A stretch of DNA of 9,681 bases from Tannerella sp. (GTDB lineage Bacteria > Bacteroidota > Bacteroidia > Bacteroidales > Tannerellaceae). The stretch is taken from assembly GCA_031290635.1 (NCBI GenBank), contig JAITNE010000200.1, positions 1 through 9,681 on the forward strand. The letters are read 5' to 3'. The notes under the pieces were generated by a model. The model searched no databases. It was not told the origin of the DNA and was given only the letters and a program-made list of their open reading frames with translations. Of this stretch, positions 7,228 through 9,681 are shown in pieces. Both the position numbers and the translations under genes were made by a program. Every line of letters starts with the position of its first letter. Position 1 is the first letter of the stretch.

Positions 7228-7388
7228 GCAGAATTTTAATAGTTATCCGGATAATTTCCGATTATCTATTGAAATTTTACTACCTTTGCAGCGATTTTTA
7301 TCTATATAAGTAATGGCAAATTTCAGCAGAATTTTGATAGTTATTGGACTTATTCTCCATTATCTGTTGAAATTTTACTATATTTGCC
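7228..7388 (+). promoter_or_regulatory. Tandem duplicated promoter segment (98-bp spacing)
   Basis: A segment of about 62 bp starting GCAGAATTTT and ending at TACCTTTGC (7228-7289) recurs at 7326-7387, ending TATATTTGC. Both copies contain ATAGTTAT, ATTATCT and TTGAAATTTTACTA in the same order, exactly 98 bp apart. Each ends in a TAnnTTTG -7 box (7281-7288 and 7379-7386). The first copy also carries the perfect palindrome TTATCCGGATAA (7243-7254), lost in the second. The second box ends 21 bases before the antitoxin ATG at 7408. The ATAGTTAT / ATTATCT pair forms an imperfect inverted repeat that could be an operator, since AbiEi-type antitoxins repress their own genes; that link is inference. 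Confidence 0.6.
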
Positions 7389-7420
7389 GAAATTTTTTGT
7401 TGAAAAGATGGAAAGATTAA
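7313..7420 (+). CDS. Possible 35-residue hydrophobic peptide
   Basis: An ATG 24 bases after the first TAnnTTTG box (7281-7288) opens a short frame encoding a hydrophobic stretch (ILIVIGLILHYLLKFYYIC) followed by a basic tail (RNFLLKRWKD). The layout resembles small membrane peptides such as type I toxins. Its spacing from the box matches that of the other genes here, and it overlaps the start of the antitoxin remnant by 13 bases. However, most of the frame lies in the duplicated promoter segment, and AT-rich DNA easily yields hydrophobic codons. It may be a chance ORF. Confidence 0.2.
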   Translation: MANFSRILIVIGLILHYLLKFYYICRNFLLKRWKD

Positions 7421-7683
7421 ATAGTTTGGGAGTTATTCCCGTCAATAAGGACATTTTATATTCGCTATTCAGCGATTTGAAATTTCCCGAAAATAAGGTA
7501 TCCGAATTAGAGCGCAAAAGGCTTATAATAAGGATAAGGCGCGATTTGTATGTTGTTTCCAAGCAAGTTCATAATCGGGAAATATCAATCGAACTTGTGG
7601 CAAACCATTATCCGGTATCGCGTGTCGCACATGTCCATTATCACATGTCAGTCATTGCGAGTGCCTGTAAAAATTTCAAATAA
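7408..7683 (+). pseudogene. Truncated AbiEi-like antitoxin (N-terminal domain only)
   Basis: From ATG 7408 the frame gives MERLNSLGVIPVNKDILYSLF, then KVSELERKRLIIRIRRDLYVVS and a segment ending EISIELVANH. This pattern (short helix, winged helix with a 'linking to a basic strand ending in LYVVS', then ELxANH) matches from memory the N-terminal domain of Bacteroidota AbiEi-type antitoxins of type IV toxin-antitoxin systems. After ANH (about residue 69) the family normally continues with a GPSYVS-like segment. Here it becomes VSRVAHVHYHMSV, encoded by the repeat sequence TATCGCGTGTCGCACAT that also occurs at 163-179. The remaining two-thirds of an antitoxin and any AbiEii nucleotidyltransferase toxin are absent. 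A TTG codon at 7384 lies in the promoter box and was not used as the start. The family assignment has moderate certainty; the truncation at a repeat is clearer. Confidence 0.55.
7614..7660. repeat. Repeat-family fragment at the antitoxin breakpoint
   Basis: TATCGCGTGTCGCACAT here is identical to 163-179 at the window start and shares TCGCACATGT with the units at 7891 and 7975. It is followed by CATGTCAGTCATTGCGAG, related to TTCATTGCGAG in the unit at 7891. It marks where antitoxin homology is lost, which suggests the gene was cut by insertion of, or recombination at, this repeat. Confidence 0.6.
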
Positions 7684-7699
7684 GAAAAATGACGCGCGG

Positions 7700-7885
7700 T
7701 AGCCTGAAAGGCTATATTTTCATAACCGCAGGTCAACGACCTGCGGAAAAACCAAATAACAACAGCTGCCTGAAAGGCAGAACTCCATCGCAAGTTCTGC
7801 CTTTCAGGCAGTTGTTTTGTGGATGTCCTGCCGCAGGTTGCGCTATCGCTTACCTGCGGTTATGAAAATTACGTCCCTTCGGGAC
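7700..7885. repeat. Nested palindromic (REP/MITE-like) element
   Basis: An 18-bp perfect inverted repeat, ATTTTCATAACCGCAGGT (7716-7733) and its complement (7852-7869), bounds a 154-bp core. Inside it a 19-bp perfect inverted repeat (7766-7784 / 7793-7811) extends as AACAA/TTGTT with a three-base bulge. Each inner arm is itself a hairpin (CTGCC-TGAAA-GGCAG and CTGCC-TTTCA-GGCAG). The octamer CCGCAGGT or its complement appears four times, giving two more hairpins (7726-7746 and 7831-7859). Flanking hairpins are TAGCC-TGAAA-GGCTA (7700-7714) and GTCCC-TTC-GGGAC (7873-7885). No coding potential is seen. The form suggests a non-autonomous, REP- or MITE-like element. Confidence 0.75.
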
Positions 7886-7890
7886 TTGCT

Positions 7891-8100
7891 TCGCACATGT
7901 TCTTCATTGCGAGGTACGAAGCATTTTAATCCGTGAAATCCGTGAAATCCGTGGAGGAAGACCTTTATTGCATGTCGCACATGTCCCTCATTGATAGGCA
8001 CGAAGCAATCCAATCCGTGTAATCCGTGAAATCCGTGGAGAGATACCTCTAACTCTTCATAAAATCCATAAAATCAGTGGATAACGATTCCTTTTGATTT
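7891..8100. repeat. 84-bp repeat family, second locus
   Basis: Units begin with TCGCACATGT at 7891 and 7975, exactly 84 bp apart, the same period as at 1-168. Each contains CATTG..AGG.ACGAAGCA, then three 9-bp subrepeats (ATCCGTGAA types, ending ATCCGTGGA), then an ACCT-containing tail. The ends and the subrepeat position match those of the units at the window start, while the middles differ. The second unit decays into CATAAAATCCATAAAATCAGTGG around 8060-8080. No gene is present between 7684 and 8230. Confidence 0.75.
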
Positions 8101-8169
8101 ATAAACTTCAAGAACTTTGAAAAAAATTTAAGAAAAATCGAAGAATTATATTTATTTAACTTTTCAAAC

Positions 8170-8200
8170 TTGCATTTTTCAAATATAGTCCGTATATTTG
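8170..8200 (+). promoter_or_regulatory. Bacteroidota-type promoter of the DUF6261 gene region
   Basis: TTG at 8170-8172, a 20-base spacer and TATATTTG at 8193-8200 fit the -33/-7 consensus. The box ends 30 bases before ATG 8231 and about 315 bases before the DUF6261-type gene. The transcript therefore includes the repeat-containing leader. Confidence 0.7.
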
Positions 8201-8230
8201 CAGCGAATTACTTATCAAAAATAGAATTTT

Positions 8231-8518
8231 ATGATAGAATTTTTAGACATGACGACAACTAAACGCGCATTAAAGCTACAATCTCAGCGCTATGCCGATG
8301 CAGGATCGAAAGATTTCACGCCGTCAAAATCGTGCGACGAAAAGTTTCGATCAGAAGAACTCCGTTTCACTCGTAGAATGGGACGTTTTGACCAAAATCA
8401 CTCCGTTTCACTCGTAGAACGGGACGTTTTGACCAAATATACTCCGTTTCACTCGTGGAATGGGAAAATTCAACTGACAGATAATATATGTTTCACTAAT
8501 AAAAAGATAAATTTATGA
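8231..8518 (+). CDS. Short leader ORF with 41-bp repeats (doubtful gene)
   Basis: This 95-codon frame begins 31 bases after a promoter box, and its stop overlaps the next ATG as ATGA, which suggests translational coupling. I recognise no family. The first ~30 residues (MTTTKRALKLQSQRYADAGS from Met7) look plausible as protein. The second half spans three copies of a 41-bp repeat, read in three different frames, so the peptide there is not under ordinary coding constraint. An inverted repeat GATCGAAA (8304-8311) / TTTCGATC (8345-8352) also lies inside. It may be a leader peptide, a degraded gene, or untranslated leader that happens to be open. An alternative start is ATG 8249. Confidence 0.35.
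   Translation: MIEFLDMTTTKRALKLQSQRYADAGSKDFTPSKSCDEKFRSEELRFTRRMGRFDQNHSVSLVERDVLTKYTPFHSWNGKIQLTDNICFTNKKINL
8359..8470. repeat. 41-bp direct repeat, three copies
   Basis: ACTCCGTTTCACTCGTAGAA begins at 8359, recurs at 8400, and recurs at 8441 with TGG in place of TAG. The first two copies continue with GGGACGTTTTGACCAAA, while the third diverges after AATGGGA. In each, CCGTT pairs with AACGG or AATGG around a 10-base loop, so three successive hairpins could form in RNA, with the base change tolerated by a G-T pair. Confidence 0.85.
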
Positions 8519-9459
8519 GATTTCTAACTTTACACAAATCACAACTGCATGCCGATGAACATAACAAGTTTCATCAACGTTTTATGGAACTTTTAGATAA
8601 GTATCCTGTTGTAATAGCGTTTGTTGCTCCGCAGTACAAGATAATGGAAGACCTTTTGGCGATTGAATCCAAACTTATAGAAGCACAACGCTCAAGCGCA
8701 TACACAGAATTACTTGCCGAAATAGATATAAAACAAGACACTTCCATCTCAGGAATAAAAAAAATAATTGAAGTAGGATTAATCAGCTTCGATCCATTAG
8801 TCGTAGAAGCTGCAAAACGCCTCTCACTACGAATGAGATCCTTTAAAAATATACAATCAAAGAGATATGAAGGCGAATCCGCATCAATCGGCATACTTAT
8901 ATCCGACTTTCGCAGCTCTTTTCCCGGTGATATTGTAACATTAGGACTTGTCCCGTGGCTAAACAAATTAGAAACAGAACATAACCAGTATGACGAAATA
9001 TTTGAACTGCGCAATACAAGTTTATCAGAGCGTATTTCAGTCAAACTTAAAGACATACGCAAGCAAATAGACGCCCTCTACAAAGATATGACCGAGCATA
9101 TAGCAGCAGCAATCACAAATGCCGATACGGATATATATCTTGAATTTGCTTTACAACTTGATCAGGAAATAATATATTATAATGCAAAATCAACACATCA
9201 TGCCCGCAAAGACATCTCTGATGTCAATATTGATGATATCCCGACACAAACATATACCGGAGACCCTGTAAACTATATACCGACAGTTTACTATAGCGAA
9301 GAAGGTAAAAAAACAATTAAATTAATTTTCGGCAAAAATTTTACGGTTACTTATAAAAACAATGTCGAAGTCGGCACAGCCAAACTTGTAATTACAGGTA
9401 AAGGACTATACAGAGGCAATAAAATTGTAACATTTAATATCGCATCAGAAGTAATTTAA
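8515..9459 (+). CDS. DUF6261-type protein with C-terminal Ig-like domain
   Basis: The 314-residue product has two parts. Residues 1-225 are helical and resemble, from memory, the DUF6261 family of Bacteroidota, whose function is unknown. Supporting patterns are RFLTLHKSQLHADEHNKFH at the start, a mid-region EVGLISFDPLVVEAAKRL, then LVPWLNKLETEHNQY, LRNTSLSERISVKLKDIR and a closing IYLEFALQLDQEIIYY. Residues 237-311 (IPTQTYTGDPVNYIPTVYY ... FGKNFTVTYKNNVEVGTAKL ... GKGLYRGNKIVTFNI) match a beta-sandwich repeat usually found in secreted or surface proteins. No signal peptide or membrane segment is visible, so the location of that domain is puzzling. The start overlaps the leader ORF by four bases. 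The base composition is more AT-rich than the efflux genes. The domain names are my recognition, not a search result. Confidence 0.75.
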   Translation: MRFLTLHKSQLHADEHNKFHQRFMELLDKYPVVIAFVAPQYKIMEDLLAIESKLIEAQRSSAYTELLAEIDIKQDTSISGIKKIIEVGLISFDPLVVEAAKRLSLRMRSFKNIQSKRYEGESASIGILISDFRSSFPGDIVTLGLVPWLNKLETEHNQYDEIFELRNTSLSERISVKLKDIRKQIDALYKDMTEHIAAAITNADTDIYLEFALQLDQEIIYYNAKSTHHARKDISDVNIDDIPTQTYTGDPVNYIPTVYYSEEGKKTIKLIFGKNFTVTYKNNVEVGTAKLVITGKGLYRGNKIVTFNIASEVI

Positions 9460-9588
9460 GCGCTATGAAGTAATGTAAAAATGATATTACGAAATATTTA
9501 TAAAGAAGAAATTGTTATACAAATTATAAAATAATACTGCACAATTTCAAACATTAATTTATATATCATGAACAAATTAATTTATTAT
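9460..9588. other. AT-rich spacer, no gene seen
   Basis: Strongly AT-rich sequence with a weak GTAAT/ATTAC hairpin at about 9470-9490 and no convincing terminator or TAnnTTTG box. It ends with ATGAACAAATTAATTTATTAT (9568-9588), which could be the start of a bacterial gene cut off by the composition change at about 9589. Confidence 0.5.
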
Positions 9589-9681
9589 CCAAGGCGTCGG
9601 TGGGAAGATGGGATCAGAATGGATCTTAGGGAGATTGGCTTGGGGGGTGTGGATTGGATTCGACTGGCTCAGGACAGGGAC
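9589..9681 (+). mobile_element. Fragment of eukaryotic non-LTR retrotransposon (RT tail)
   Basis: The frame reads PRRRWEDGIRMDLREIGLGG, then VDWIRLAQDRD, and runs open to the window edge. This is close to the recurrent arthropod motif (G)RPRRRWEDNIKMDLREIG..DWI.LAQDRD.WRALV, which I know from the C-terminal tails of non-LTR retrotransposon reverse transcriptases common in insect genomes. The DNA switches abruptly from AT-rich to G-rich at about 9589, supporting a junction. A bacterial ATG at 9568 happens to be in frame, but the preceding MNKLIYY does not belong to the motif. An assembly chimera at a contig end is the likeliest explanation; actual transfer is possible but less likely. Confidence 0.6.

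Noticed and set aside
8574..9062. 162-codon reverse-strand ORF
   Set aside because: Antisense to the DUF6261-type gene, with low-complexity Ser/Ile content and no promoter.

Overview
The window looks like a Bacteroidota (probably Bacteroidales) chromosome fragment. The main evidence is a set of promoters of the TTG / TAnnTTTG type typical of that phylum, 22-31 bases before start codons. A lipoprotein-type RND adaptor, a DUF6261-type protein and an AbiEi-like antitoxin remnant fit the same assignment. The last ~93 bases (about 9589-9681) do not look bacterial. They encode PRRRWEDGIRMDLREIG...DWIRLAQDRD, which resembles the C-terminal tail of arthropod non-LTR retrotransposon reverse transcriptases. 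The contig may therefore come from an insect-associated bacterium with a chimeric end, or from an insect assembly carrying bacterial DNA.

Layout. 1-363: an 84-bp tandem repeat (two copies plus the start of a third), a run of ten to eleven heptamers, then the efflux promoter. 364-6111: a two-gene multidrug efflux operon, made of a periplasmic adaptor lipoprotein and a 1532-residue protein in which an AcrB-type (HAE-1) RND pump is fused in frame to a complete NodT/OprM-type outer-membrane factor. A strong hairpin terminator follows. 6112-6624: promoter and long structured leader, possibly holding a small RNA. 6625-7032: a DUF805 membrane protein. 7033-7407: a long imperfect hairpin and two tandem copies of a promoter segment 98 bp apart. 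7408-7683: a truncated AbiEi-like antitoxin gene that runs into repeats. 7684-8100: a nested palindromic (REP/MITE-like) cluster, then a second locus of the 84-bp repeat family. 8170-9459: a promoter, a short leader ORF containing three 41-bp repeats, and a DUF6261-type protein with an Ig-like C-terminal domain. 9460-9588: AT-rich spacer. 9589-9681: the foreign-looking tail.

How the genes work together. The adaptor, pump and outer-membrane factor together supply every part of a tripartite proton-driven efflux machine, here in only two reading frames. The pump keeps its proton-relay residues. The fused outer-membrane part keeps its own lipoprotein signal sequence, which now lies in the middle of the protein. 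The remaining genes appear unrelated to efflux. They sit among repeats that have probably driven rearrangement, including loss of the antitoxin's 3' end and of any partner toxin.
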